Numbered from the stretch's first letter, positions 1-8,810 are shown. The stretch is DNA of 64,000 nucleotides from Gemmatimonadota bacterium (GCA_022825135.1 JAJDYN010000016.1:62001-126000); one strand, 5' to 3'. Made by a program: numbers and translations. The notes: generated from the letters alone by a model not told the origin.

Positions 1-513
1 ATCGCCGCCAGCCTGAACACCCTCCTGCACATGCTCGCGCGGGACGGAGAGGCGGAACCCGCGGCTCGGGAGGTTGTCGAGGCAGTGCTCCACCACCCCG
101 ACCGCTACCGCCTCCTCGATCCCATGCGGGGAGCGTGGACCGCCGGCAACCTGCACCAGTCGCCCGGGCGCTACGCCGAGGTGCTCTCGGAGCAGTATCT
201 CACGCCCTGCCCGTGGGTTGTCCTGCTCGAGACCGACGATCGGCGGTACATGCGCGGCGATCCCCTGGTGCGCTGGAACCACCGTACCCTCGCCTGGCTC
301 GCGCGCAGCCTCGATGTGCGGTCACCGTCCGCCGTCAACCGCTGGTTCCGGCTGCTGAGGGAGCACCGGCGCCTGCGACGGCAACGCAACGCCGCCGGTA
401 TGCGGTTCACCTATCCGTCCGCCGATCAGCGAACAAGACGGAAGGTGCCGGCCCACCAGCCGTCTTCGGCATCGTCGTCCCGGAGGCGGAAACTGAAGGG
501 CGCGGCCTCGTAG
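1..513 (+). CDS. Truncated hypothetical protein with a helix-turn-helix-like C-terminal half
   Basis: The reading frame is open from the first base of the window, so the N-terminus is missing; about 170 residues are visible, and the first in-frame ATG is at 31. I do not recognise the family. Residues around SPSAVNRWFRLLREHRRL read like a helix-turn-helix recognition helix, and the preceding part has ordinary globular composition (Trp, Tyr, Leu, His). The last ~30 residues are Arg/Ser/Lys-rich, and this tail overlaps the 3' end of prmA on the other strand by 88 bp. It is one of only two plus-strand genes. A DNA-binding role is inference from one short motif. It may be a chance frame, although its composition is better than that of the other antisense frames here. 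Confidence 0.45.
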   Translation: MAASLNTLLHMLARDGEAEPAAREVVEAVLHHPDRYRLLDPMRGAWTAGNLHQSPGRYAEVLSEQYLTPCPWVVLLETDDRRYMRGDPLVRWNHRTLAWLARSLDVRSPSAVNRWFRLLREHRRLRRQRNAAGMRFTYPSADQRTRRKVPAHQPSSASSSRRRKLKGAAS

Positions 514-1295
514 GCGAAGTCGCCCGACTCTTCGGCGAGCAGCCCCGACACCATGAGCCACCCGCCGGACCCCAGGGCGGCTGCAAATCCCGGCAGGAGA
601 GCGGTCAGCACCCCGCTCTCGATGTTCGCGGCCACGCCGTCGAGAGGATGGTGCGCGGCGAGCCAATCGGGAGAGACCCTTCGCTCGTGGATCTCGACCG
701 CATCGCCGGCGCGGTTGGCGTCCACGTTGTCGCGGGCCGCCGCACACGCGAGGGGATCGTGGTCCGCGGCCAGCACGCGACCGGCGCCGAGTCTGGCCGC
801 CGCGATCGCGAGGATTCCGGAACCCGTGCCCACGTCGGCGATGCCGGCCCCGGGGCGAACCGCGGAGTCGAGCAGCCGCAGAGCGCAACGGGTCGAGGCG
901 TGGCGGGCGGTGCCGAACGCCAAACCGGGATCCAGGGTGATCAGCACGCCTTCGTCCGGCTCGGGCGGGACGTCCCAGGTCGGCGCCACGGTGATGCGGC
1001 GACTGACGCGCATGGGCCTGAGTCCCCGCCTCCAGGTCTCCGCCCATTCCTCGTGCGGCAGCCAGGACCAGCGCAGATCGACGGGTCGGCCGGCTGCCTG
1101 GTTCAGTGCGCCGCCGAGCGCGGCCAGAAACACGGGGACATCGTCGGGGGGCGGAAAATGGGTGACCAGCGCCCCGTCCGCCTCCTCAACCACGGCGCGC
1201 GCACCCCTGTGCACGAGCTGCGCGGCCACGAGGCCGACCGCGGCGGAGTCGGGCGCGCCGGCGGCAACGACGGTGAGCCAGCGGTCAGGGATCAT
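426..1295 (-). CDS. prmA: Ribosomal protein L11 methyltransferase PrmA
   Basis: PrmA is a cytosolic SAM-dependent enzyme that trimethylates ribosomal protein L11. The 289-residue product has the usual layout: an N-terminal substrate-recognition region (to ~110), the signature LDPGLAFGTARHAST at about 121-135, then a Rossmann methyltransferase fold with the SAM loop DVGTGSG near 154-160 and the catalytic-region motif VAANIES near 221-227. The ATG at 1295 gives the family's usual length and N-terminus; the open frame runs further upstream, but that part is low-complexity Arg/Gly/Pro. It follows dnaJ by 53 bp on the same strand, the common hrcA-dnaJ-prmA order. Its 3' end overlaps the convergent partial gene. 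The assignment is secure. Confidence 0.95.
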   Translation of the reverse strand: MIPDRWLTVVAAGAPDSAAVGLVAAQLVHRGARAVVEEADGALVTHFPPPDDVPVFLAALGGALNQAAGRPVDLRWSWLPHEEWAETWRRGLRPMRVSRRITVAPTWDVPPEPDEGVLITLDPGLAFGTARHASTRCALRLLDSAVRPGAGIADVGTGSGILAIAAARLGAGRVLAADHDPLACAAARDNVDANRAGDAVEIHERRVSPDWLAAHHPLDGVAANIESGVLTALLPGFAAALGSGGWLMVSGLLAEESGDFAYEAAPFSFRLRDDDAEDGWWAGTFRLVR

Positions 1296-1348
1296 CGGGG
1301 GTGTCCCGCCGCTCGCTGCGCACGCGCGGATGCATCGACGGACTGTCT

Positions 1349-2494
1349 CTACGGGACGAAGGCTTCCTTCACGCGTGCCCAGAACCCCCTCCTGCCACGC
1401 CCCGCATGCTCCGGAACCGGGTCCTCCACCTCCCGCAACCGTTCCAGCGCCTCCCGTTGCCGACGGTCGAGGTCGTCGGGGGTCCAGACGACGACGCGGA
1501 CGAGCTGGTCGCCCTTCATGCCGCCGTCCAGGTCGGGCAGCCCCAGGCCGCGCATGCGCAACACCTCTCCGGTCTGGATCCCGGCGGGCACCGAAAGGGG
1601 CGCGCTTCCCCCGACGGTCGGCACGTCGACGTGATCGCCCAGGGCAGCCTGGGTGAAGGTCACGTGAAGCTCGTGGACGAGATCGTTGCCGTCCCTCTTG
1701 AAGTCGGGATGGTCCTCCACGGCGATCAGGACGGTGATGTCGCCGCGCGGTCCTCCCCGGGGCCCGGCGTTCCCCTGTCCCCGCAGGGTGATGTAGTTCT
1801 CCGAGGAGACGCCCGCCGGGACCTCCACGGTGATGGTGGATTCCTCGCGAACCCGCCCCTCGCCGCGGCATGCGGGGCAGGGATCCTGGATGACCTGTCC
1901 TTCCCCCGCGCACCTGCGGCACGGCTGCACGCTCACGAATTGCCCAAAGGGGGAACGCTGGCTGATGCGCTCCTGGCCGGTGCCGGTGCAAGCGGGACAG
2001 CGTGCCGGTCCGGAACCGAGAGCCCCGGTGGCGCCGCAGTCCTCGCAGGGCTCGAGCAGGCTTACCCGGAGCCGCTTGTCGACCCCGCTCGCAACCTCCC
2101 CCAGCGTGAGTCGAAGACGCAGGCGAATGCCCTTCCCCCGTGGGCTGCGCGGGGTGCCCGAAGGGCGGCGGCCGAAAAGGTCGCCGAAGCCACCTCCGCT
2201 TCCGAAATCCCGCATGAAGATCTCGATCGCGTCCGAGAAGTCGAAGCCGCCAAAGCCGGCTCCTCCCTGGCCGCGGTTGAGTCCCCGCTCCCCGTACCGG
2301 TCGTATATCTCCCTCTTCTCCGGACTGCTCAGAACCTCGTACGCGCGCGTGACCTCCTTGAAGCGCTCCTCCGCCTCCGGCGAACCCTGATTGCGATCCG
2401 GGTGGTGCTGCATCGCGAGACGCCGGTAGGCCTTCCGGATCTCCTGCACGTCCGCGCCCCGGGATACGCCCAGGGTCTCGTAGTAGTCTGCCAT
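1349..2494 (-). CDS. dnaJ: Chaperone protein DnaJ (Hsp40)
   Basis: DnaJ is the co-chaperone that delivers substrates to DnaK and stimulates its ATPase. All domains are visible in 381 residues: a J domain (1-70) with HPD at 31-33; a Gly/Phe-rich linker (about 76-110); a zinc region with four CxxCxGxG-type repeats (Cys 151/154, 167/170, 193/196, 207/210); and a C-terminal substrate-binding and dimerisation region. It lies 13 bp downstream of hrcA and is presumably co-transcribed with hemW-hrcA. grpE and dnaK are not beside it. The last ~40 residues are Arg-rich and somewhat longer than usual. Confidence 0.97.
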   Translation of the reverse strand: MADYYETLGVSRGADVQEIRKAYRRLAMQHHPDRNQGSPEAEERFKEVTRAYEVLSSPEKREIYDRYGERGLNRGQGGAGFGGFDFSDAIEIFMRDFGSGGGFGDLFGRRPSGTPRSPRGKGIRLRLRLTLGEVASGVDKRLRVSLLEPCEDCGATGALGSGPARCPACTGTGQERISQRSPFGQFVSVQPCRRCAGEGQVIQDPCPACRGEGRVREESTITVEVPAGVSSENYITLRGQGNAGPRGGPRGDITVLIAVEDHPDFKRDGNDLVHELHVTFTQAALGDHVDVPTVGGSAPLSVPAGIQTGEVLRMRGLGLPDLDGGMKGDQLVRVVVWTPDDLDRRQREALERLREVEDPVPEHAGRGRRGFWARVKEAFVP

Positions 2495-2507
2495 TCGGAC
2501 CCCGCGC

Positions 2508-3590
2508 TCAGCGCAGAATGTCGTTCACGAGTGAAGAAGTGTAGCCCACCAGGCTGATGACCTTTTCGTAGGGCATGCGCGTCGGGCCGATGACCCCCAC
2601 CACCCCCTTCAGCCCGCCCACGTGGTATTCGGCCGTCACCAGCGTGAAGCCCGAGAGCGCTTCGTCCTGATGCTCCCGGCCGATCGTGATGCGCAGTCCG
2701 CCGCCGTGACTGCGGTTGCTCAGCACGCTCTCCATCAACTGGTTGCGCTCGGTCAGTTCGATGAGGCTCTTGAGTCGCTGCCCGCTGGTGAACTCCGGCT
2801 GGCTGGCGAGGACCGATGTCTGCCCGAAGAGCACGGGCGATCCACCGGCCTCCGGCCAGTCCAGCAGGGACTGCGCGGACTCCATGAAGATGTTCAGCAG
2901 CTCGGTGGCGGTGTCGCTGTCCGTGCCCGGATCGCGCAGGCGTTCGGGCAGCGACTCCCTCAGGTCCGCGAAGGTCAGCCCGGCGAGACGCTCGTTCAGG
3001 ATGACCGTCAGCGTCACCAGCGTATCCCGCGGAATCTCAAGCGGAAGATCGACGTAGACCGTGCGCACCAGGCCGTTGCGCACGGTGGCCACCATGAGCG
3101 CCTTGTGCGAGGAGAGCCGGATGAGTTCGATCTTCTCGAGGACCGCGGAGTCCAGGCTCGGCACCAGCCCCAGCCCCAGCTCGTGGCTGATCAGGCTGAG
3201 GGCGCGGGTGGTTCGCCGCACCAGGCGCTCGATCGGTGAGGCGGCATCCGGGTCGAGCTCCTCCTCAATGCGGTCGCGCTCCGCGTTGGTCAGGGGCGTG
3301 GGGCGGATGAGGCGGTCCACGAAATACCGGTACGCGGAGTCGGTCGGGACCCGCCCGGCGGATGCGTGGGACCGGGCCAGATACCCCTTCGACTCCAGCT
3401 CCGCCATGGTGTTGCGGATGGTCGCGGCCGACACCCCCAGCTTCCAGCGCCGGGTGACCGAGAGGCTGCCCACCGGGCCGGCGGTGTCGACGTAGGTGCG
3501 TACCACCGCCTCAAGAACCTGTCGCTCCCGCGCGGTCAATTCTTCGCGGACGACGATGCGCTCCCGCAGTCCTCCTGTCCGCATCGTCAT
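2508..3590 (-). CDS. hrcA: Heat-inducible transcription repressor HrcA
   Basis: HrcA represses class I heat-shock genes by binding CIRCE operators and is tuned by GroEL. The 360-residue product has an N-terminal winged helix (about 12-85; ERQVLEAVVRTYVDTAGPVGS, then SAATIRNTMAELESKGYL and SAGRVPTDSAYRYFVD) and the long C-terminal sensory domain with the family-typical GVVGVIGPTRMPYEKVISLV near the end. I chose the ATG at 3590 because it overlaps the hemW stop in an ATGA arrangement and has an AAAGGA Shine-Dalgarno inside hemW; the frame extends 42 codons further upstream without family character. No CIRCE-like TTAGCACTC-N9-GAGTGCTAA sequence was seen anywhere in the window. Confidence 0.95.
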   Translation of the reverse strand: MTMRTGGLRERIVVREELTARERQVLEAVVRTYVDTAGPVGSLSVTRRWKLGVSAATIRNTMAELESKGYLARSHASAGRVPTDSAYRYFVDRLIRPTPLTNAERDRIEEELDPDAASPIERLVRRTTRALSLISHELGLGLVPSLDSAVLEKIELIRLSSHKALMVATVRNGLVRTVYVDLPLEIPRDTLVTLTVILNERLAGLTFADLRESLPERLRDPGTDSDTATELLNIFMESAQSLLDWPEAGGSPVLFGQTSVLASQPEFTSGQRLKSLIELTERNQLMESVLSNRSHGGGLRITIGREHQDEALSGFTLVTAEYHVGGLKGVVGVIGPTRMPYEKVISLVGYTSSLVNDILR

Positions 3591-4807
3591 TCCATGTCCT
3601 TTCGATTCGTCACTGCTTCGTCCAGCTCGATGGCGAGGGCGTCGAGCAGCAGCCAGCCCTCGACGGTCAGGCGAAGTCTGCCGGCTTCCGCCCGGGCCCA
3701 ATCCCTCCGCATCCATCGCTCGGTCACAGCCGCCGCCCGCGCCGGAACCGACGCGAGGGACACGCCCCTGCGGGCGCGTAGTCCCAGCCAGATCCGCTCC
3801 AGGCGCAGTGCGGCCCGGTCCAGCACCTCGTGGCCCGCGATCGCGGAGTCCCCCTTCACGACCGATGTACTGTATTCCTTCCAGTCACGCAGGTTCCAGC
3901 GGCGCAAAGGCTTGCGAAAGCTGTGCGCCCCATTGCCCAGACCCAGGTAGGAGCGGCCCGACCAGTACACTTCATTGTGGCGCGATTCCCGGCCCGGGAT
4001 GGCGAAACTGCTGACCTCGTAGTGAAGGTAGCCCGCCCCGGTGAGCCGTTCCACTGCTTCCAGGTACTCGTCGCGGTACCGACCCTCGGAGGCAACCCGC
4101 TCGCGCCCGCCGGCCACAGCCTGCCCGAGGGGCGTGCGCGGCTCCACGGTGAGCCCGTAGAGACTCATGTGTTCGACGCCCAGGTCGAGCACGCGTGCCA
4201 GATCGCCGCCCCAGTCACGCGCCAGGTGCCCGGGAAGGCCGAAGATGAGGTCCGCGCTCACATTCCCGAAGCCGGCCCGCCGAGCGTTGCGCACCGCCTC
4301 TGCGGCGCCCGCGGAACCGTGCAGGCGTCCCATCCAGCGCAGCGACGGCTCGTGGAAGCTCTGCACGCCCAGGCTGACGCGATTCACTCCCGCTTCCCGC
4401 CAGGCGCGTGCGATGGCGGGAGTGAAACTCTCCGGATTCGCCTCCGCCGTCCACTCCAGGCCGGGATTGCTCAGGAGGCGGAGGCCGATTACGGATGCCA
4501 GGCCGTCCATGGCGCGCGTACCGAGGAGGGAAGGTGTGCCTCCCCCGACGTAGAGCGTATCGAGCGGTTCCGGAAAGGAAAACAGCCCCTCATGCCGGGT
4601 CTGGCGCCATTCCGCCGTGATCGCCTGCAGCCAGGCCTCGTGTCCGCCCTGGCGGTCGACCGTTACGGCGAAGTCGCAATAGAAGCAGCGCCGGGCGCAG
4701 AAGGGCGCGTGCACGTAGACGGATGATGTCGCGCCATCCACCGAGAACGGTTCTTCCCGAGGTTGCTCCCCGTACTGGGTGCCGGCAGCCGGGGGCACTT
4801 CGTCCAT
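3587..4807 (-). CDS. hemW: HemW-type radical SAM protein (coproporphyrinogen III oxidase-like heme chaperone)
   Basis: This is a radical SAM protein of the HemW/HemN family, 406 residues. The cluster motif CARRCFYC (Cys 37, 41, 44) binds the 4Fe-4S cluster, followed by GGGTPS at 88-93 and the HemW-typical HNEVYW at 277-282. HemW is thought to traffic heme rather than act as the anaerobic oxidase. True HemN has an extra N-terminal region and an additional cysteine after the motif; here Phe occupies that place (YCDF), which favours HemW. It lies between dprA (6 bp gap) and hrcA (4 bp overlap), so it is probably translated in one operon with both. The first ~25 residues are weakly conserved, so a later start is possible. 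Confidence 0.92.
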   Translation of the reverse strand: MDEVPPAAGTQYGEQPREEPFSVDGATSSVYVHAPFCARRCFYCDFAVTVDRQGGHEAWLQAITAEWRQTRHEGLFSFPEPLDTLYVGGGTPSLLGTRAMDGLASVIGLRLLSNPGLEWTAEANPESFTPAIARAWREAGVNRVSLGVQSFHEPSLRWMGRLHGSAGAAEAVRNARRAGFGNVSADLIFGLPGHLARDWGGDLARVLDLGVEHMSLYGLTVEPRTPLGQAVAGGRERVASEGRYRDEYLEAVERLTGAGYLHYEVSSFAIPGRESRHNEVYWSGRSYLGLGNGAHSFRKPLRRWNLRDWKEYSTSVVKGDSAIAGHEVLDRAALRLERIWLGLRARRGVSLASVPARAAAVTERWMRRDWARAEAGRLRLTVEGWLLLDALAIELDEAVTNRKDME

Positions 4808-4813
4808 GGGTCG

Positions 4814-5932
4814 TTAGGTCGGGTATCTGGCGAAGCGGAGCCCGGGCGCGCGTCGCACCCATCCGTGAACCTCCATGACGGACAGGGTCGCCGCCGCGGT
4901 CGCGATGTCCAGACGGGCCCTGCGGGCGAGGAGGTCGATGTGGTCGGGCTCCGCCTCCAACGCGTCCCACAGGGCTCGTTGGCGGGCATCGAGTCCGGAG
5001 GGGGCCCGACCGTGAGACCGTCCTTCCGCGGCAGCGTCTGCCAGGCCGGCCCCGAAGAGGACATCCCGGGCGTTCGAAACCAGGCCGGCTCCGTCGCGGA
5101 TCAGGGCGTTGGCTCCCTCGCTCTGGCGACGACCGACCGTTCCCGGAACCGCGAACACGTCCCTGCCGATGTCCAGAGCGTGCTCGACCGTGATCAGCGC
5201 ACCACTCCTCCTCGCAGCCTCCACGACCACCACCGCCTTCGACAGACCGGCGATCAACCGGTTGCGCCGGGGGAAATGGTGCGGGAGGGGCGCCTCACCG
5301 GGGAGAAACTCCGAGACCACCAGACCTCGTTTGAGGATGTCCTGGAAGAGTCGGCGATGGGAGGGCGGATGGGCCACGTCGGGGCCGCACCCCAGGACCG
5401 CTATCGTGTCCCCGGCGGCGGCCAGGGCCCCCCGGTGCGCGGCGCCGTCGATTCCCAGCGCCAGCCCGCTCACCACCGTCACTCCCGCCCGGGCCAGCCC
5501 CTCCCCCATGCTTCGCGCCATGCCGCGCCCATACTCGCTGGCCTTGCGCGACCCGACCACGGCCACGGTAGGGGCGTGCAGCAGAGAGGGATCTCCGCGC
5601 AGGAAGAGAAGCGGCGGCGGATGGTCCAGGTGATTCAGCAGCTCGGGAAAGCCGGCCAGCCGGTATCCGGTTGCCAGGGCCCCGATCCGCCGCGCGGCGC
5701 CGAGCACATCCCGGAGCGGACGCGTTGTTTCGCGGGCCTTGGCGGCCTGCGGAGGCAGCTTCTTTCGGTCTGCGGACAGCGCCTTGCGGGCGGAGCCGAA
5801 CTGGTCGATGAGTTGCCGCAGGGTGATCGCGCCGAGCCCCTTGTGGAGGGTCCAGCGAATCCGGGCGACGACCTCGTCGTCCATGACGTCGAGCGGTGCG
5901 TCGCCCGCGGGGGAGGTCAATGGATCGGACAT
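4814..5932 (-). CDS. dprA: DNA-processing protein DprA (Smf)
   Basis: DprA binds incoming single-stranded DNA during natural transformation and loads RecA. The 372-residue product has an N-terminal helical (SAM/HhH-like) region to about 90, then the Rossmann-like SLOG fold with VGSRKASEYG (126-135) and SGLALGIDGAAH (155-166), then a winged-helix C-terminus (about 310-370). The ATG at 5932 was chosen because it lies 5 bp after the obgE stop and fits the family N-terminus; the open frame upstream runs antisense-like through obgE. It shares an operon with obgE and hemW. Its presence is compatible with, but does not prove, natural competence. Confidence 0.94.
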   Translation of the reverse strand: MSDPLTSPAGDAPLDVMDDEVVARIRWTLHKGLGAITLRQLIDQFGSARKALSADRKKLPPQAAKARETTRPLRDVLGAARRIGALATGYRLAGFPELLNHLDHPPPLLFLRGDPSLLHAPTVAVVGSRKASEYGRGMARSMGEGLARAGVTVVSGLALGIDGAAHRGALAAAGDTIAVLGCGPDVAHPPSHRRLFQDILKRGLVVSEFLPGEAPLPHHFPRRNRLIAGLSKAVVVVEAARRSGALITVEHALDIGRDVFAVPGTVGRRQSEGANALIRDGAGLVSNARDVLFGAGLADAAAEGRSHGRAPSGLDARQRALWDALEAEPDHIDLLARRARLDIATAAATLSVMEVHGWVRRAPGLRFARYPT

Positions 5933-5937
5933 GACCG

Positions 5938-6930
5938 TCAGCTCCGCCTGGTTCGACGCCAGAGCGCTTCGCAAAGCCCGTCGAGACCTCGGCGGGTCAC
6001 CGCCGACACCGCAAAGCACCCCCAGGCATCGGGGGCCTCGACGCCGGGCGCCGGGACCCCGGGATCCACCAGGTCCATCTTGGACACCACCAGGCAATGC
6101 TCCCTCGCGGCCAGCGCGCGGGAGTGGCTCAGCAGTTCGGATCGCAGGCGCTCGTACTCGGCCTGGGGGTCGCTCGAGTCGGCCGGAATCAGATAGACCA
6201 GCGTGCGCGTGCGCTCTACATGCCGCAGGAAGCGCAGCCCCAGGCCCTTCCCCTCGTGAGCGCCCTCGATGATCCCGGGGATGTCGGCCAGCACGAAGGA
6301 TCGGAAGTCGGGCAGGTTGACCACCCCCAGGCTGGGAACGAGCGTGGTAAAGGGATACTCCGCCACCTTCGGCCGGGCGGCCGAGACGCTCGCGAGCAGG
6401 GTCGACTTGCCGGCGTTGGGTTCTCCCACCAGGCCGACGTCCGCGATCAGCCTGAGCTCGAGTTCGATGCGCCGGGCTTCTCCCTCAGCGCCGGGTTCCC
6501 ATCGCGTCGGGGCCTGGTTGCGCGCCGAGGCGAAGCGGGCGTTGCCCCGCCCCCCCCGCCCCCCCCGGGCGACCACCACCCGGTCGCTGGCCGCGAGCAG
6601 TTCCCCCAGGAGTGCCGAGGTGCGGGCGTCCCGCACCGTGGTGCCCGGTGGAACGGACACCACCCGATCCGCGCCGCTGCGGCCGGTGCGGTTGTTGCCG
6701 CCACCGTGCTGCCCCCTCTCCGCGCGGTAGTGACGCCGATAGCTGAAGTCGAGGAGGGTCGAGAGCTGAGGGTCGGTGACCAGCACCACATCCCCCCCAC
6801 GACCGCCGTCTCCCCCGGACGGCCCCCCGCGCGGCGTACCCTTCTCGCGCCGGAACGCCTCGGCTCCCGAACCGCCGGTTCCCGCTGCCACCTCGATGAC
6901 GGCCCGGTCGACGAAGATCCCCTCCCCCAT
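5938..6930 (-). CDS. obgE: GTPase Obg/CgtA
   Basis: This is the essential ribosome-associated GTPase involved in late 50S assembly and stress signalling. The 330-residue product has the glycine-rich Obg fold (1-160, with many GG turns), then the G domain: G1 GEPNAGKS at 169-176, the switch region with PFTTL near 193-197, G3 DIPG at 216-219, and G4 as SKMD at 283-286 rather than NKxD. No C-terminal OCT extension is present. The protein ends just after the G domain, a short Obg form. The start lies 3 bp downstream of the preceding CMD-like gene stop, so translational coupling is likely. Confidence 0.96.
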   Translation of the reverse strand: MGEGIFVDRAVIEVAAGTGGSGAEAFRREKGTPRGGPSGGDGGRGGDVVLVTDPQLSTLLDFSYRRHYRAERGQHGGGNNRTGRSGADRVVSVPPGTTVRDARTSALLGELLAASDRVVVARGGRGGRGNARFASARNQAPTRWEPGAEGEARRIELELRLIADVGLVGEPNAGKSTLLASVSAARPKVAEYPFTTLVPSLGVVNLPDFRSFVLADIPGIIEGAHEGKGLGLRFLRHVERTRTLVYLIPADSSDPQAEYERLRSELLSHSRALAAREHCLVVSKMDLVDPGVPAPGVEAPDAWGCFAVSAVTRRGLDGLCEALWRRTRRS

Positions 6931-6933
6931 CCG

Positions 6934-7671
6934 CTATTCTTCCTCCCCGCCCGGGCCCGCGGCCGCACCGGAATGCCGGTCGCGGCCGTTCCCGCCGCCT
7001 GGTTGCTCGCCTTCCCGCTCCTCCCGTCCTCCTCCCTCGCGGCGGGACAGCAGCCGGCGCAATGTGGCGCGCGCGGCCTCGCTTCGGGCGTCGTCCATGA
7101 AGCGAGCGGCCGCGGCCAGGGTCTCCGCCAGTGCATCCGGGGGCGCGCCCAGGTTGAGCCCCCCGCGCAGGTGCGAATACAGCTGCGGACCTGCATCGGC
7201 CACGGCGAGCAGGGCCACGATGCAGTACTCCCGGACGAGCGGGGCCAGCCCGGGACGAGCGAGCACCTTCCCGTAGCCTTCCACCACCATCCAACGCTCC
7301 ATGTCGGGGTGCAGGCGCCGCACGCTGTCGCGCAGCTCGCGGTACTGCGTGGAGTAGACCCGCCGGCAGAGCGCCGCGCCCCGACGCGCCCATCCCGGCC
7401 AGTCGTCGGGGCTCGCATCCGCGGGCGGCGCCGGACCCACCTCCCGCCACACGGCAAGCGCCGCCAGCACGGCCGGATACCCCAGAAACAGGTAGCTCTG
7501 CAACAGCGCCTCCTCCACCTCCACCGGGCCGGCGGTTTGCGCCGCCTCCGCCAGCGCTGATCGGAGGGCGTCCTCCTCTCCGGCGGCCAGCGCGGCGCTC
7601 ACCCTCACCAGCGACCGCTCCGCCGGGGTGAGCGACGGCGCGGGCACGCCCTCATCTCCAGCCATGCCCAT
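6934..7671 (-). CDS. Carboxymuconolactone decarboxylase (CMD/AhpD-like) family protein
   Basis: The 245-residue helical protein appears to carry two CMD-type halves: VEEALLQSYLFLGYP near 52-66 and a better-conserved one with LVREYCIVALLAVADAGPQLYSHLRGGLNLGA near 145-176. AhpD-type peroxidase reductases use a CxxC pair; here only Cys150 is visible in the second half, so a disulfide reductase role is doubtful. His167 occupies the place usual for the family. The C-terminal ~35 residues are Gly/Glu/Arg-rich. The ATG at 7671 shares its A with the upstream asparaginase TGA (TGATG); a GTG one codon earlier is also possible. It sits 3 bp before obgE. The substrate is unknown. Confidence 0.75.
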   Translation of the reverse strand: MGMAGDEGVPAPSLTPAERSLVRVSAALAAGEEDALRSALAEAAQTAGPVEVEEALLQSYLFLGYPAVLAALAVWREVGPAPPADASPDDWPGWARRGAALCRRVYSTQYRELRDSVRRLHPDMERWMVVEGYGKVLARPGLAPLVREYCIVALLAVADAGPQLYSHLRGGLNLGAPPDALAETLAAAARFMDDARSEAARATLRRLLSRREGGGREEREGEQPGGGNGRDRHSGAAAGPGGEEE

Positions 7672-8720
7672 CACCGATCCATCTCGACCCGGAACGCGTT
7701 CTCGATTCGTCCCACTTCCACCCCCAGGGTATTGAGTACCTCACTGCGTCCCCTGGCGAGCGCCGAGATGTCGTCCGCCTCCGCGACGCCCAGATCCGAC
7801 AACACCCCGACAAGGGCGACGTCGCTCGCGCGCCGGGCCCCGTCTTCCACCTTGAGAGCGAAGCCCAGGCCACGCCCGCGCACGCCGCCGCAGTACACGC
7901 CCTCGGCGCCCGTCTTGACGAAGACCCGGCCACCCAGCCGTTCCATGACCGCCGTACAGATGCGACCCGTTCCCGCCACGGCGAACGGATGCCCGGTCAT
8001 CGCGGCTACGACGCGTGCCGCGGGATCTCCCGCATCCGCCGCCGCCGTGAAGTGCGCGAACGATGCCGCCATGTCCGCCAGCGAGAGCGCGAAGGTCACC
8101 ACGCCGCATCCGTCGGTCCCGGTCACGAGTTCCGATGCGGCCACCCCCGTCCAGCGCGCGATCTCGGCGAGCATGCGCTGCTGGACGGGATGGCCCGGCT
8201 CCAGGTATCTCCCGGGAGGCCATCCGTTGGCCACCGCCAGGGCGAGCATCCCCGCGTGTTTTCCCGAACAGTTGTTGTGCACGGCGCCGAGGCGGGCGCC
8301 CCGTGCCCACAGCTCGCGCGCCCGTTCCGGCCGCAGCGACGGGTGCGGCCCGCACGCCAGCGCGCGCTCGTCCAGTCCGATCCTGGCCAGCATGCTTCGG
8401 GCCAGGGCCAGATGCTCGGGTTCGGCGTTGTGGGACGCGCAACACAGCGCGAGCTCCTCCTCCGTGAACCCGAACCGTTCCAGAACGCCGTCCTCCACCA
8501 GCGGAAGCGCCTGGAAGGGCTTCGCGGCGGACCGGTAGAACGCCACCTGCTCCGCGTCGCCACAGCCGCCGATCAGTCGCCCGCGGGCGTCGGCGACCGC
8601 CACATGCACGCGATGCACCGACTCGACGGTATCGCAGCGGGTGACCCGGACGCACGGCCCGCGGTCAGCCCGGTCCGCCTGTCCGCCCATGTCCCGGCTC
8701 ACAAAGGCTGCGGACGCCAT
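7671..8720 (-). CDS. Asparaginase (bacterial asparaginase II family, PF06089 type)
   Basis: This is predicted to hydrolyse L-asparagine to aspartate and ammonia. It belongs to the ReAV-like asparaginase family, not the EcAII amyloid-type fold. Family signatures seen: RSAAKPFQALPLV at 63-75, CASHNAE near 94-100, HNNCSGKHAGM at 148-158, GTDGCGVVTFALSL at 201-214 and TGHPFAVAGTGR further on. The 349-residue length is normal. Family chemistry uses conserved Ser/Lys/Cys residues of these motifs (established for related enzymes). The first ~10 residues may be untranslated; an ATG at 8690 (MGGQAD) is an alternative start. It is translationally coupled to the CMD-like gene. Confidence 0.85.
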   Translation of the reverse strand: MASAAFVSRDMGGQADRADRGPCVRVTRCDTVESVHRVHVAVADARGRLIGGCGDAEQVAFYRSAAKPFQALPLVEDGVLERFGFTEEELALCCASHNAEPEHLALARSMLARIGLDERALACGPHPSLRPERARELWARGARLGAVHNNCSGKHAGMLALAVANGWPPGRYLEPGHPVQQRMLAEIARWTGVAASELVTGTDGCGVVTFALSLADMAASFAHFTAAADAGDPAARVVAAMTGHPFAVAGTGRICTAVMERLGGRVFVKTGAEGVYCGGVRGRGLGFALKVEDGARRASDVALVGVLSDLGVAEADDISALARGRSEVLNTLGVEVGRIENAFRVEMDR

Positions 8721-8777
8721 GCGCGACTCGCACGAGAAAGGAACACCGTTTCTCCGGGCGATGGAATGGCAGGATGA

Positions 8778-8800
8778 GCCGGCCGACGTCCGGGGCCGGC
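8778..8800 (-). terminator. Hairpin downstream of ctpA, candidate terminator
   Basis: There is a perfect 7-bp stem (GCCGGCC/GGCCGGC) with a 9-nt loop, starting 11 bases after the ctpA stop and before the asparaginase start. No T-tract follows on the transcribed strand, so intrinsic termination is uncertain; it may instead be a processing or pausing structure. Confidence 0.35.
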
Positions 8801-8810
8801 GGACGCGTCC

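Noticed and set aside
1349..3590. A CIRCE operator for the hrcA-dnaJ genes
   Set aside because: No TTAGCACTC-N9-GAGTGCTAA-like dyad was found near these genes or elsewhere in the window.
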